A DNA stretch of 64,000 nt from Sceloporus undulatus (Eukaryota > Chordata > Lepidosauria > Squamata > Phrynosomatidae). The position numbers were made by a program, and so were the translations under genes. Position 1 is the first letter of the stretch. The number at the start of each line of letters is the position of its first letter. A model generated the notes under the pieces. The model saw nothing but the letters and a program-made list of their open reading frames with translations, searched no databases and was not told the origin of the DNA. This document shows positions 13,454 to 22,678 of the stretch, one piece after another. The stretch covers positions 108,703,129-108,767,128 of the forward strand of contig NC_056527.1 in the NCBI RefSeq assembly GCF_019175285.1. The letters are read 5' to 3'.

Positions 13454-15078
13454 GCCATATCTATCTGCTATCTATCTATCTATCTTCTGCCATATCTCTC
13501 TCTCTCTTCTCTCTCTCTATCTATCTATTACAGCAGATGGATAGATAGGAGCCAGTGTGGAGTAGTGGTTTAAGTGTTGGCCTATGATCTGGGGGGGGGT
13601 GGTAGTCACACTCTCTCAGCCTCAGGGGGGATGCCATAGGGGAAGCAAACCTTGCCCAGCAAACCTCACGCGGGGTTCCAGGGGAGAGGTGCTCCCCTCG
13701 ACTCCGTCCCTGGCTGCGCTTCTTGCAAGGCTCTCGGGGCGCCTGCTGTCTCTCCCTGGGGGAGGAGGAGGAGGGGAGGAGAGGAGGGGCTGGAGGGATC
13801 AAAGCGCCGGCGCCTTGGCTCCTCTCCCCGCAATGGCAGAGGGGCGGCTCTGCAGCGCGGGGCCTCCTCCTCCTGGCTGCCTCGCTCTCTCGCGCCCGAG
13901 GCTGAGTCACTCACTCGCTGCCAGGAGCCCAAAGGAAGGGAGCAAGAAAAAGGAGCCTCTCCATCAGCCCAGAGATGCTCGCCTCCTTCGCCGGACTCCT
14001 GGGGGCTCCCGGCCTCCCTGCTCTTCTGCATCGTTCTGCGCCGAACCCTTGCCAGGTAAAGGGGCCCTTTGGGGTGTGGGAGAACTACAAACTCCCAGGA
14101 TCTCAAGGCTGTATCCACACACTGAAGAGATGACCCGGTTGGCAACCGCTTTAACTCGTTGCCTGATTCTTTTGCTATGGAATTCTGGGAGTTGGAGTTG
14201 TTGTGGGGTCCCCCACAACAAACTCCAACTCCCAGAATTCCATAGCTATCTCTCCCGTTTTCTAAAGTAAAACTCTCTTTCCTCAAGCGCTGATTTGGGG
14301 GGGATTTTGGGACCTGCGTCCAACAACGGACCCATTTCCTCCCAACTCTGATGGATTGGGAACAATAAGACCCCTTCTTTTCACAAGCGCTGGCGGGCGG
14401 TACTGGGAGTTGCAGTCCCCAAAGACCCCCCTCTTTCCCCCAAACGTTGTGGTACTGGGGTCGCAGTCCAAAAAAAATCTCCCCTTTCCCCAAGCGCTAG
14501 TGAGTGGATTCTGGGCATTGTCGTCCAAAAGATCCCTCCCTTCTTACAAGCGCTGGTGGGCGGTTCTGGGACTTGTAGTCCTCACTGGGAGCTGTAGTTC
14601 AACAAGCCCCCTTGACACCCCAAAGGAGCAAGTTGGCGGTCGCTTTCTTGCCTCACAGTGCAGCACTGCATCCACACTGCAGAAATAATCCGGGGTTGAC
14701 CACACTTTTTAACTGTCATGGTCAAGGCTATGGATTCTGGGAGTGTAGTTTGTTGGGCACCTCTGGTCATAAAATCCTAAGAGTATGCAGAATGGACCCT
14801 AAAGGCCCCGGCCCGCCTCACAGGGCTGCTAAGTAGGGCCAGCCCTGGTTAGCATTGGATGGGGAGACCGACAACGAAGACCAGGTGCTATTCTTCTTTT
14901 TAACACGTGATTTGTTTCAGTATAATTTTATTTTACGGTACTTTTTTGTATGCTTTTTTGACTGTTCAGTCTTTGGTTTGGTTTTATATATTGTAAGCCC
15001 CCCCGAGTCCCAGTTTTTTTTTTGGGGGGGGGGGAAGATGGGATATAAATAAATATAAATAAACATATGATGATGATG

Positions 15079-15130
<52 letters not shown>

Positions 15131-18100
15131 ATAGGCTGTATTTCAGTGGGAAGAGCTGGCAAAGCCACCTCCGAATAGTCCTGGCCAAGAAAACCTTATG
15201 AAATTTGCAAACGCCGGGATAGGTTCCCCATAAGTGGGAACAACAACAAAACAAAACAAAACAACAAATAGCAATCAATCAATCAATACAAATTAACCCC
15301 AGTTTTGCGGGTTTGGAAAGCCATATATGACAGGGATGACATTTTCTCAGCGGAAGAGGAACGCTGAAGAAGTGGGAAAAGTGAGCTTCATGCAGATCTG
15401 CCTGGCGGGCGTTTTGCACTCTGCACATGCCCAGAGGCGCCTACTGCTCGCACCCAGGCGCTACGATTGAAGTCTAGAGCGATCAATCGCGGGTGATGTC
15501 ACCATTTGGAATTTTCATGAACGCGAGGCCACGCCCCCCGGGCCTGCTGCTTCCTGATTGGCTGCTTGGAGAATGTGTGTGGGCGGAGGGAGGGGCAGAG
15601 TGAAAGCTTTCCGATTCCTGCAATTACTTTCTGGCGCTGGAGCGTCAAAGGGCTCTCTCAGCTTTAGGGGGAGGAGGTGACGTGTTCGAATCATGCGACT
15701 CAGGGTGACTCACCCTTGAGCCTTCCTTGCTCCAGTTCCCTGGGCTTGGCGCCATCTGTTCTCTGTTAGCAGGGGGGCATATTTGATCCGTGAAGTCACT
15801 TGGAAAGGGAGGGAGCAGGTGTGGAGGGGCTCCCCTTCAGGGCTGAGGAAGTGCCTTTAGGTGGGTGTCAACTCCAGAATCCCCCGCCAGCATGGCCCAC
15901 GGTGTAGGTGTGTGAGGAAAGCCTTTGGGTGGACCACACATCCCAGAATCCCCCAGCCAGCATGACCAATATGTATGGGGGGATGGTGAAGAGAGCTGAG
16001 GAGTGCCTTTGGGTGGATTGCAGCTCCCAGAATCCCCAGCCAGCATGGCCAACCATGTTTGGGGAGAGATTAAGAAGATCTGAGGAGTGCCATTGGCCAT
16101 GCTGGCTGCAGATTCTGGGAGTTGTAGTCCACCCAAAGGCACTTCCTCAACTCTTTTTCACCTCCCCCTCCACCATTGGCCATACTGGCTGAGGATTCTG
16201 GGAGTGTGTAGTTCATTCCCCCAACTACAGCTTTCTTCACTTCACCTCCCTCATACACATAACCAGCCTGGAGCTGGCCATTTGATGCTTCTCAGAGATG
16301 ACCCCCCCTTTGCTGGCTCAGGATTCTGGGAGTTATAGTCCACCCAAAATAAACATTTTCTGAGCTCTTCTTCACCACTATACAACACACACATATATAT
16401 GTATCAGCACGGATTTGGCCATTTGAGGCTCCTCAGACCTGACCCTCCCCCCTTCTGCTGGCTGGGGATGATAGGAATTGTAGTCCACCCAAAAGGATAT
16501 CTTTCTGAGCTCTTTCTTCACCTCCCTTTCCCCCACCAGCCCAGATCTAGCCATTTGATGCTCCTCGCAGCTGACCCCTTTCTGCCCTCCTCCTCCTCCT
16601 GCTTGGGTCTGGTTCGGGTTTCGGGGTGAAACACGACTCCCCCCCGACTGACGTGACCCCTCTAGAATAAGCCCCAGTTGTCATGAGGAGGGTGTGGGAG
16701 AGACATCTGTGTGGGCGACGTGCAATGGGCTCACATCGATGGGCCTTCTGTCTTTGTCCCCTCCCCACCTTGGTTCAGCTCTTAATCCACTTGGTGTTCC
16801 AACTTGATCTTTTTTACTCCTTTTATTACACGTTTCATTCATTCATTTCACTTCTTCCAGACTCTTTCGCTTTCAATGCTGTTGTCTGCCTTCATTTCAC
16901 TGCTGGATTTTCCCAAGACTGTTGTTGTTTTGTTGTTGTCGTTGTCATGTGCCTTCAGACATTTCTGACTTATGGAGACCCAAAAGCCAATCCATCATGG
17001 ATGTCCTTAGCAAGACTTGCTCCGAGGAGGTTTTTTTCCAATGCCTTCCTCTAAGGAGTGTCACTTGCCTATGGTCACCCAGTGGGTTTCATAGATAGGG
17101 GAATTGAACCCTGGTCTCCAGAGTCATAGTCTACTCCAATGTAGAAGCTGTTTTGGAAAAAAAAAGCTTTGCTTCCATGATCAGATCATAGCAGGGGCCT
17201 TGTTCACAATATACTCCCTGGTCATTCTTTGGACTACCTCACAGGGTTGTTGTGAGGATGAAGTGGGATGGAAGGGAATGGTGTGAACTCTTTGAAGGAG
17301 AAACAGGATATAAATGTAACTAATAAACCCCCCAAATGCAACTGTTAACGCAATTGCTGTGTGTTGTTGTTGCAGTTATGTGAATCCTCTTCTTCTTCTT
17401 TCCCATCAGCTACTGCGTGCCCCGGAGGCCAATCCTGGAGTCCAGATTTGGATAAATGTATGGATTGCTCTGTGTGCCGACTCCAGAACAAGAATGACTT
17501 CTGCTCTGCATGTGAGTTGCCTGGCACCAAATATTAATCCTCATGCGCTGGAGTGGCCTAGGACTTGGGCTGCACCCATGTTGCAGAAATAATTCGGTTC
17601 GACACCACTTTAATCACCATGGCACATCTGGGAACTGTAGTTTGTCGTGACACCAGAAACCTTGTGCTTCTTCCAAATTGGAGCATGGCTTACAGCTGTG
17701 GTCAAACGTTGATCCCCCAGGTGTTTTGGACTTCAGTTCCCAGAGGCCCCAGCCAGTTTGGCCAGCAGTCAGGAATTCTGGGAGCTGAAGTCCAAAACAT
17801 CTGGAGGACCAGGACTGGCTTACAGGGACCTGGCTGCCCATTCTCCCCACTGTCATCCCACACTCAAAGATTTATAGGACGGGTGAAGGAAGGTATATAC
17901 AGCCCCGAAATGGGAATCACTTTGGGCTTCGTTTTTGGAGAGAGGCAGGATATACATGAATTAAATAAATAAAATCATGGAGGGTGTCAGGTGCTGTTGA
18001 GCTGCAGCTCCCAGCAGGATTCACCATAGGCTATGTTGACTAAGGCAGTGCAAACCAACAAGGCCATGAAACCCACTTCATCCTCCATTGGTTCATTGAT

Positions 18101-19417
18101 CACTTTGATGCCATTGATTCCATACAGGTATTTTATCTACTAGAGGCATTGTGGCATAGTGGTTTGAGCGTTGGACTACAACTCTGGAGACCGGGGTCTG
18201 ATTGACAGCTCAGTATTTGCAATTTGTAATTTAGCAAGGGGTATTTAGAATTTAGAGAGCCAGCACGGTATAGTGGTTTGAGTGTTAGATTATAACTCTG
18301 GAGATCAGGGTTCAGTTCCCAGCTCAGCCAGGAAACCCACTAGATGAATTTGGCCAAGTCGCACTCTCTCAGCCTCTGGGGAAGGCAATGGCAAACCTCC
18401 TCTGAACAAATCTTGCCAAGAAAACCCCATGATAATTTTCCTTATGGTCGCCATAAGTTGGAAACAACTTGAAGGCACACAACTACAGCAACAACTGCCT
18501 AGAGACCCATGTGATTCCCAGCCCTCAAGTAACTCTTGAAAAGCTTGCTGGACTGCAGAATCCATCATCCCTAGACAACATATCTCTTATTAAGAGGAGC
18601 TGCTGTCTAGCCACAAACTCCTTATTGTTTGTCTTGGGTCATCCACAGAGTTTTATGTCTGAGAACAGATTTTAATTCCGGTCTCTAAAATCCTAATCTA
18701 ATTTTATCATCTCTCCACTACGCTGGTTCTCAGGAGTTGCAGCACTGTGTGTGGGATGGGTACGCACAGCTTGGATAAATTTGGCAAAGGAAGGACCAAA
18801 TATTAAATGCCGTACATGTTTAGAAATGGAATTTTTGAGTTATGGGTGGTTTTCTCGTTGTTTGTTTCCGTTCATATGGGTACACACCCAATTTGTGACA
18901 TGTGGGCTAAACCTTTGGCCCAACGTGTCAGAGCCACATGTTGAAAAGAAAACCGTTATTGACGTTTTCTTCCATTCTGTCTGTCCAAAAAAATCAGTGC
19001 TGGAAATATTGGCAGTAATTTTGTGTGTGTGTAAGAGAGAGAGAGGTCCAAAACACACAGCAGAAATAATCCAGTTTGAGATTGCTTTAACTGCCCTGGC
19101 TCAGTGCTAGGGAATCCTGGGAATTGTAGTCAGAGCTCTCTGACAGAGAAGGCTAAAGGTCTCACAAAACAATAGCTCCCAATTAAAGCGGACTCAAACT
19201 GGATTATTTCCACAGTGTGTTTTGGACCAGAGACAGAAAGAAATATATATATAAAAGTAGAGAAAGAGACAGCATGTCAGAGTTGGACAATAACTCTGGA
19301 GACCAGGGTTCGATTCCCAGCTCAGCCATAAAAGCATTGGGTGACCTTGGGCAAGTCACATGCTCTCAGCCTCAGGGGAAAGCAATAGCAAACCTTCTTT
19401 GAACAAATCTTGCTAAA

Positions 19418-19474
<57 letters not shown>

Positions 19475-20310
19475 GGATTGCCTTAGGGTCACCATAAATC
19501 AGAACAACTTGAAGGCACACAACAACAACCACAAAGTGTGTGTGTGTTTTTTGTGGCTACAGGTTGCTTCTGATTTATGGCAGCTCTCTGACAAACTTAT
19601 TGCAAGGTTTTCTTGGCCAGATTTTTTCACAGTGGCTTTGCCATTGCCTTCTTCTGAGAGAGAGAAAGTGTGATTTACCCATTTGAGTTTCCATGACTTA
19701 GTGGGGATTTGAACCCTGGTCTCCCACACTTGTTTCCCAATGCTCAGCCCACTACACCAGGCTGGTCTCAGAATATATTCCATTCTACTGGCAGATCAAT
19801 CCGTTGTTCTTGTGGGAAACAGTTTGGCAGGAAGCATAAGGTTTTTTGAGTAATGGATCTGGTGGAAGTCTGGTTCAGATTAAGAGACTGGCTGGCTGGC
19901 GGAGGAGTGTGAGTGAATTTGGGGTGGCTTGTTGTCATCTTTTGGAAGCTCATCTGAATTTAACCCATTCTTCTCCCTTACAGGTGGAGACCCCCAACCT
20001 CCAGATACATTCAATAAGTGGATTTTAGTGGGAGGATCTTTGGGGGCTGTCGTTGTGATGAGTTTAATCGTGGGCATCATAACCTATGCCCGCTGTCGGC
20101 GGCGGGAAAAATTCACCAGTAAGTGCTCCCTCTTATTTAAGTACAGTGGAGATTCTGTTACTCTGAACACTTCAGGAGCCGAATTCCAGTCTCCTTCTCA
20201 CTTAAATCTACAGGTGTCCTATTTTTAAAACTGCACTCTCTTTTTCTCTTGTTTCAGCCCCCATTGAGGAGACCGGAGGCCACTCAGCTCAGGAGTCACT
20301 GATACACTGA
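4391..20310 (+). CDS. TNFRSF12A: TNFRSF12A (Fn14), TWEAK receptor, four coding exons
   Basis: Small single-pass receptor for the cytokine TWEAK; it signals through TRAF adaptors at the plasma membrane. Exons: 4391-4469, 17410-17511, 19984-20118, 20258-20310, all with GT-AG borders and continuous phase, giving 122 residues (human 129). Residues 1-22 are a hydrophobic signal peptide. The cysteine-rich domain (C30, C43, C46, C49, C58, C61) has the same spacing as human Fn14 and keeps the DLDKCMDC core. Residues about 73-95 are the membrane helix, followed by the stop-transfer run CRRREKF. The tail keeps the TRAF-binding stretch TPIEETGG. The start is the only ATG giving a signal peptide. The first exon is present twice in the window; this copy is open, while the copy at 13975 has lost frame, although that copy is the nearer one. 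The stop codon is followed at once by a good donor (AG/GTGAGG), and an acceptor at 21371-21373 may begin a 3'UTR exon. Family identity is certain; exon 1 choice is tied to the duplication. Confidence 0.93.
4588..4684. repeat. Long inverted repeat (palindromic MITE core)
   Basis: Arms of about 45 bases beginning CTATGGAATTCTGGGAGTTG fold back almost perfectly, with an apex rich in GAGCGG/CCGCTC. The second copy (about 14177-14246) has the same arms but lacks roughly 28 bases of the apex. Confidence 0.8.
4744..4768. other. Assembly gap of 25 N
   Basis: Run of N at the exact end of duplication copy 1, so a scaffold join rather than sequence. Confidence 0.99.
4769..5645. other. No gene or clear repeat seen
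   Basis: Sequence right of the gap. A short A-run and ordinary AT-rich DNA only. Confidence 0.5.
5648..5905 (+). mobile_element. Sauria-like SINE, diverged
   Basis: Head GTGGTTTGAGCATGCTGCGG, middle CTCTCTAAGCCACAGAGGATGGC, tail GGAAACAACTTGAAGGTGCAC with CAACAA repeats. Confidence 0.8.
6475..6692 (+). mobile_element. Tigger-like MITE (GGGCCCTTGGTATC family)
   Basis: Starts ACAGTGGGCCCTTGGTATCT, ends GGGGCTGACTGTA; about 215 bases with short inverted ends. The first of several copies of this family. Confidence 0.65.
7105..7305 (+). mobile_element. 5S-rRNA-derived SINE
   Basis: The body follows the 5S rRNA gene: CCCGATCCTGTCTGATCTTG, GTAAGCTAAGCAGGGTCAG, then a GTGCTGTAGGCT end, followed by a non-5S part ending in ATTCCTTGGCC. 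The 5S internal promoter region is recognisable but diverged, so it is not a functional 5S gene. Confidence 0.85.
7333..7568 (+). mobile_element. Sauria-like SINE
   Basis: Follows the 5S-derived element by about 30 bases. Complete from GGAGCCAGAACAGTATATGG to CACACAACAACAA. Confidence 0.85.
7590..7800. mobile_element. Palindromic MITE, diverged
   Basis: Ends TATGATTCCACTTTA and AAGTGGAATTATAGTG are inverted; a central GGAATCTTGGGTTTGCAG block is typical of the family. Confidence 0.6.
8090..8210 (-). mobile_element. Sauria-like SINE fragment
   Basis: Tail and middle only, in reverse: GGTGGCCTTATGGCAACCCT then TTTTGCCATTGCCTG. Confidence 0.7.
8260..8440 (+). mobile_element. LINE 3' tail fragment
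   Basis: AT-rich end reading TTGTAATCCCACCTCGATCC and closing in an ATT repeat, like other LINE-type tails at 14895 and 23330. Confidence 0.5.
8520..8718. mobile_element. Palindromic MITE (CTGCAGAAATAAT family)
   Basis: About 200-base inverted-repeat element: GGTCCCAAACACACTGCA at the left and TTCTGCAGTGTTTTTTGGAC at the right, with paired ACTGTAGTT / AACTATAATT blocks inside. Confidence 0.8.
9230..9305 (+). mobile_element. Head of a Sauria-like SINE
   Basis: A and B box part only, stopping at CAGCCATGGGAT and abutting the next, inverted SINE. Confidence 0.75.
9309..9545 (-). mobile_element. Sauria-like SINE
   Basis: Reverse orientation from tail (TTTTCAACTTATGGTAACCC) to head (CTCAAACCATTGCTGGGTCC). 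With the preceding head it forms an inverted SINE pair. Confidence 0.85.
10132..10606 (+). mobile_element. Duplicate of the Tigger-like element
   Basis: Second-copy counterpart of the element at 364-841, with the same nested insert, so the insertion predates whatever made the two copies. Confidence 0.7.
12113..12342 (+). mobile_element. Sauria-like SINE (copy-2 counterpart)
   Basis: Same insertion as 2324-2542, carried in the duplicated segment. Confidence 0.9.
13031..13540 (+). repeat. CTAT compound microsatellite, copy 2
   Basis: Counterpart of 3240-3955, shorter by about 200 bases, which accounts for most of the length difference between the copies. Confidence 0.95.
13903..13909 (+). promoter_or_regulatory. 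AP-1 site in second promoter copy
   Basis: TGAGTCA at the same distance class from the duplicated exon 1 as in the first copy; identical, although the flanks carry small indels. Confidence 0.5.
13975..14055 (+). pseudogene. TNFRSF12A: Second copy of TNFRSF12A exon 1, frame disturbed
   Basis: Sequence matches the exon at 4391-4469 with the same ATG context and the same donor (CCAG/GTAAAG). It is 81 rather than 79 bases long, with one extra G in the CTGGGG run and one extra base near GCATCG, so the signal peptide frame is lost and the exon would not join exon 2 in phase. It sits closer to exons 2-4 than the intact copy. The most likely reading is the same exon with consensus errors in a falsely duplicated contig end, not a true pseudogene. 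Confidence 0.8.
14660..14775. mobile_element. Half of a palindromic MITE
   Basis: Left arm only: CACACTGCAGAAATAATCCG then GGATTCTGGGAGTGTAGTTT. Confidence 0.65.
14826..15262 (+). mobile_element. 5S-rRNA-derived SINE split by a LINE tail
   Basis: 5S-like AGCCCTGGTTAGCATTGGAT and GGTGCT at the left and ATAGGCTGTATTTCAGTGGG at the right belong together. Between them (about 14891-15131) sit a LINE-type 3' end and a TGA microsatellite. The tail reads CCCATAAGTGGGAACAAC. Confidence 0.75.
15063..15130 (+). repeat. TGA trinucleotide repeat
   Basis: About 22 units with one slip; grown from the poly-purine end of the inserted LINE tail. Confidence 0.95.
15360..15780. promoter_or_regulatory. GC-rich putative enhancer or alternative promoter in TNFRSF12A intron 1
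   Basis: Unlike its surroundings this stretch is GC-rich and free of recognised repeats. It contains an inverted CCAAT box (GATTGG), GC-box-like GGGCGG, a CRE-like GGTGACGTG and a perfect AP-1 site TGACTCA at 15706-15712. It lies about 1.4 kb downstream of the second exon 1 copy and 1.6 kb before exon 2. No transcript evidence is available to me; an enhancer or alternative first exon is inference. Confidence 0.4.
15840..16580. repeat. Cluster of CCCAGAATCCCCCAGCCAGCATGGCC repeat modules
   Basis: Five or more related modules of about 90-130 bases in both orientations, each with CAGAATCCCC and GCCAGCATGGCC words or the complement. They look like palindromic MITE arms multiplied locally. Confidence 0.7.
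16919..17140 (-). mobile_element. Sauria-like SINE
   Basis: Reverse; begins TGTTGTTTTGTTGTTGTCGT and ends in the inverted B box ATTGAACCCTGGTCTCCAGA. Confidence 0.85.
17565..17660. mobile_element. Half of a palindromic MITE
   Basis: ATGTTGCAGAAATAATTCGG to GGGAACTGTAGTTTG, directly after TNFRSF12A exon 2. Confidence 0.65.
17695..17828. mobile_element. Palindromic MITE (GGACTTCAGYTCCCAG family)
   Basis: Arms TTTTGGACTTCAGTTCCCAG and GGAGCTGAAGTCCAAAACAT are inverted, around a GGCCAGCAGTCAGG middle. Confidence 0.8.
18145..18212 (+). mobile_element. Head of a Sauria-like SINE
   Basis: AGGCATTGTGGCATAGTGGT to TTGACAGCTCAG only. Confidence 0.7.
18257..18492 (+). mobile_element. Sauria-like SINE
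   Basis: Complete; tail GTCGCCATAAGTTGGAAACA then ACTTGAAGGCACAC. Confidence 0.9.
19050..19230. mobile_element. Palindromic MITE (CTGCAGAAATAAT family)
   Basis: GGTCCAAAACACACAGCAGA at the left mirrors CCACAGTGTGTTTTGGACC at the right. Confidence 0.85.
19268..19530 (+). mobile_element. Sauria-like SINE interrupted by an AAT array
   Basis: B box GGTTCGATTCC and middle are intact. At the A-rich linker before GATTGCCTTAGGGTCACC lies an AAT repeat of about 19 units (19418-19475). Confidence 0.85.
19535..19770 (-). mobile_element. Sauria-like SINE
   Basis: Reverse, beginning 5 bases after the previous plus-strand copy, so the two form a tail-to-tail pair just upstream of TNFRSF12A exon 3. Confidence 0.85.
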
Positions 20311-20346
20311 AGGTGAGGATAGTTGTTTCTGATGCTTTGTGCTGCC

Positions 20347-20575
20347 CTGAGAGCCTGCGTGGTGTAGTGGTTTGAATGTTGGACTCAGACACTGGGAAAC
20401 CAGAGTTCAAACCCCCGCTCAGCCAAGGAAACCTGCTGGGTGACATTGAGCATATCACTCTCTCTCAGCCTCAGAGAAAGACAAAGTAAAAAAACCAAAA
20501 CTTCTGAACAAATTCTGCCAAGAAAACCCTTAGGGTTGCCATAAATCAGAAATGACTTGAAGGCACACAACAACA
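20347..20575 (+). mobile_element. Sauria-like SINE
   Basis: Starts 37 bases after the TNFRSF12A stop codon: AGAGCCTGCGTGGTGTAGTG to GACTTGAAGGCACACAACAA. Confidence 0.9.
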
Positions 20576-20737
20576 ACCACCACCCTTTACCCTGCAGGCA
20601 CTGGTTAACCAAACAATTATGCTGATGTGGCAGCTTTTGCTTTTCAAAAAGGAGCCAAGTGTCTAGCCCTCAAGGGTTGTTAGGAAGAGCTTTGCAACAT
20701 TTCTATGCCTTCTTTGTGTGCCATTCCATTTCCAACA

Positions 20738-20752
20738 CACACACACACACAG
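20738..20752 (+). repeat. AC dinucleotide run
   Basis: Short CA repeat. Confidence 0.8.
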
Positions 20753-21134
20753 ACAGCTGCAGAAGATATATTGGCTCGAGCATTTAATTGGCATGACTGA
20801 TTGAAGAAGATGGGCTTTTTCTTTTGACACAGAGTACACTCAGTGCAAAGAACCCTGAGACAGCCTTTCCAGATCAAATCCCAGGAACAAATCCTATTGA
20901 AGTCAATAGGATTTACATCTCACTAAACACACAGAGGCTTAGATTGTTGATCTCAGTCCCTGTTTGAAAACCTTGGCTATTACAGTACTTCTTCAGCTCA
21001 ACCTTTTAACGGTGTAAAATGTATGCTTCCTTCTTTTATCTTCACAACAACCGTGCGAGGTCATATCAAAATCCATAATTTTGGTCCTAAAACCTGCCCT
21101 CGATTTACATATGAGGTCAATTTATTGTTGCGTA

Positions 21135-21315
21135 TACATGGTAATTCAGTTTGAGACCTCTTTAATTGCCTTGGCTCAGTGCTAGGGAATCCTGGGAATT
21201 GTAGTTTATTGTGGCACCAGAGCTCTCCAGCAGAGAAGGTTAAAGGTCACACAAAACTGTAGCTCCCAATTATAGCGGACTCAAACTGGATTATTTCCTC
21301 AGTGTGTTTTGGATC
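21135..21315. mobile_element. Palindromic MITE
   Basis: TTCAGTTTGAGACCTCTTTA and ACTCAAACTGGATTATTTCC at opposite ends; closes GTGTTTTGGATCC. Confidence 0.8.
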
Positions 21316-21896
21316 CATGTTTTTGGTCCTCTGTTTTCATAGTCTTTCTTTTTTTCCCCCCCACCTTTTACAGATCTTCCCCTTTCAAATGAAGTGAGAA
21401 GAAATCCAGACTTTCATTACCTCTGACTTTTCCTGAAGACGCCAGGACGACATTTGCTTTTACCCTGGGCTTACACTTGTTTGCACACACAAACATGACA
21501 GAGTGATGTGATGTGAGAGCAGCTGCTCCGGTGCCTTGTAAAAAAGCATTTCAGGAAAAACAAAAGTATTGGTGGACCCTTTTGTAAAGGCAGTCAACTT
21601 TCCCCTTCGTTGTTAAGCTTCTGGGAAGGAGCAAAAGGGGCACGCTAAGTCTTCCAGGGTCTAATGCCCCATATTGGGGTGATTGTTTTTCAAAATTTGG
21701 ATACAGCTGTGGGGAATCTTGCAGCTCCCAAATCCTGACCAGGAGGGCCACAGCAACTGCTGTGACATTTCCCCCTGGGAAAAAAATGTCTTTTAAATGA
21801 ATGTGATTTTACTTAATGATTTATCTATATATAAAGAGAGATAGGGCTGTAGGGCTCTCTAGGGACCCTTACACACTACACAATCTTAGCATTATG

Positions 21897-22235
21897 TGCC
21901 ACAACACACTGCAGAAATAATTCAATTTGACACCACTTTAACAGTCATGGCTCTATACTAGAGAGTTCTGGGAATTGTAGTTTTGTGATATATTTACCCT
22001 TCTCTGTCAGAGAGCTCTGGTGCCACAACAGACTACAATTCCCAGGATTCCCTAATTGAGCCAGGGCAGAATTCAAGGATGTAGCCATGTTAGTCTGTAG
22101 AATCAGTATGTAGAGAGATGTTGTAGCACCTTTGAGACAAATTGAAAGAAAGAAATTGGCAGCATAAGCTTTTGTAGAGCCAGGGCAGTTAAAGTGGTGT
22201 CAAACTGGATTATTTCTGCAGTGTGTTTTGGACCT
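21897..22235. mobile_element. Palindromic MITE carrying a retroposon insert
   Basis: The MITE reads TGTGCCACAACACACTGCAG to GCAGTGTGTTTTGGACC. Inside its right arm lies a 107-base insert (22070-22176) flanked by an exact 12-base direct repeat GAGCCAGGGCAG (22058-22069 and 22177-22188). Confidence 0.85.
22070..22176 (+). mobile_element. Short retroposon-like insert with 12-bp target duplication
   Basis: Reads GTAGCCATGTTAGTCTGTAG, TTGTAGCACCTTTGAGAC, GCATAAGCTTTTGTA. This is a widespread amniote repeat motif. A 12-base duplication is of LINE-driven size, which suggests a SINE-type insert, not a cut-and-paste element. Confidence 0.7.
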
Positions 22236-22239
22236 ATGA

Positions 22240-22410
22240 GTCCACTGTAACACCCATGGTTCTGTCCTATGGAATTCTGGGACCATAAGTTTAGGGAGAG
22301 GCATTTAGAACTCTCAGCCAGAAAGCCCTGATGTCTCATCAGACTACAAATCCCAGGATTCCATAGTATGTAGCCAGGGTAGTATCGCTCTGTAGTGTGA
22401 CAGAGCCCCA
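22240..22410. mobile_element. Palindromic MITE, abutting the previous one
   Basis: CCATGGTTCTGTCCTATGGA and GGATTCCATAGTATGTAGCC are inverted partners. Confidence 0.7.
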
Positions 22411-22678
22411 GGAGAAGAGCAGGATTGAGCCACTTGTGCAGTTTTCTCTTTTCAGTGGCTGGGCCATTGTGTGAAAGAGAAAAAGGGTCATAAGTTTTGT
22501 AGGAACTACACTAATGTTAGTTCTTCCCTCCTTCTGTTCGTCATCCTTGGTGCTCATGCAGAGGCTGCTATTTATGTCGTCTGCTTTAAAAAAGAGAAGT
22601 TTTAATTATCTGGGTGTGTTTTTGAGGCATGCTTTTTAAAAAAATCATGATAATCATGAATTAGAGTTTGTGAGTTGA

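Larger units (their letters stand above)
9750..14301 (+). repeat. Direct duplication, copy 2 (TNFRSF12A 5' region)
   Basis: Second copy of 1-4743, about 190 bases shorter, mainly from a shorter CTAT array and a lost palindrome tip near 14210. It runs on smoothly into TNFRSF12A intron 1, so this copy is the one physically joined to exons 2-4 in the assembly. Confidence 0.95.

Noticed and set aside
13666-14493. 275-codon minus-strand open frame opposite TNFRSF12A exon 1
   Set aside because: Antisense of the GC-rich promoter and exon; the matching frames in copy 1 are broken by the indels between the copies.
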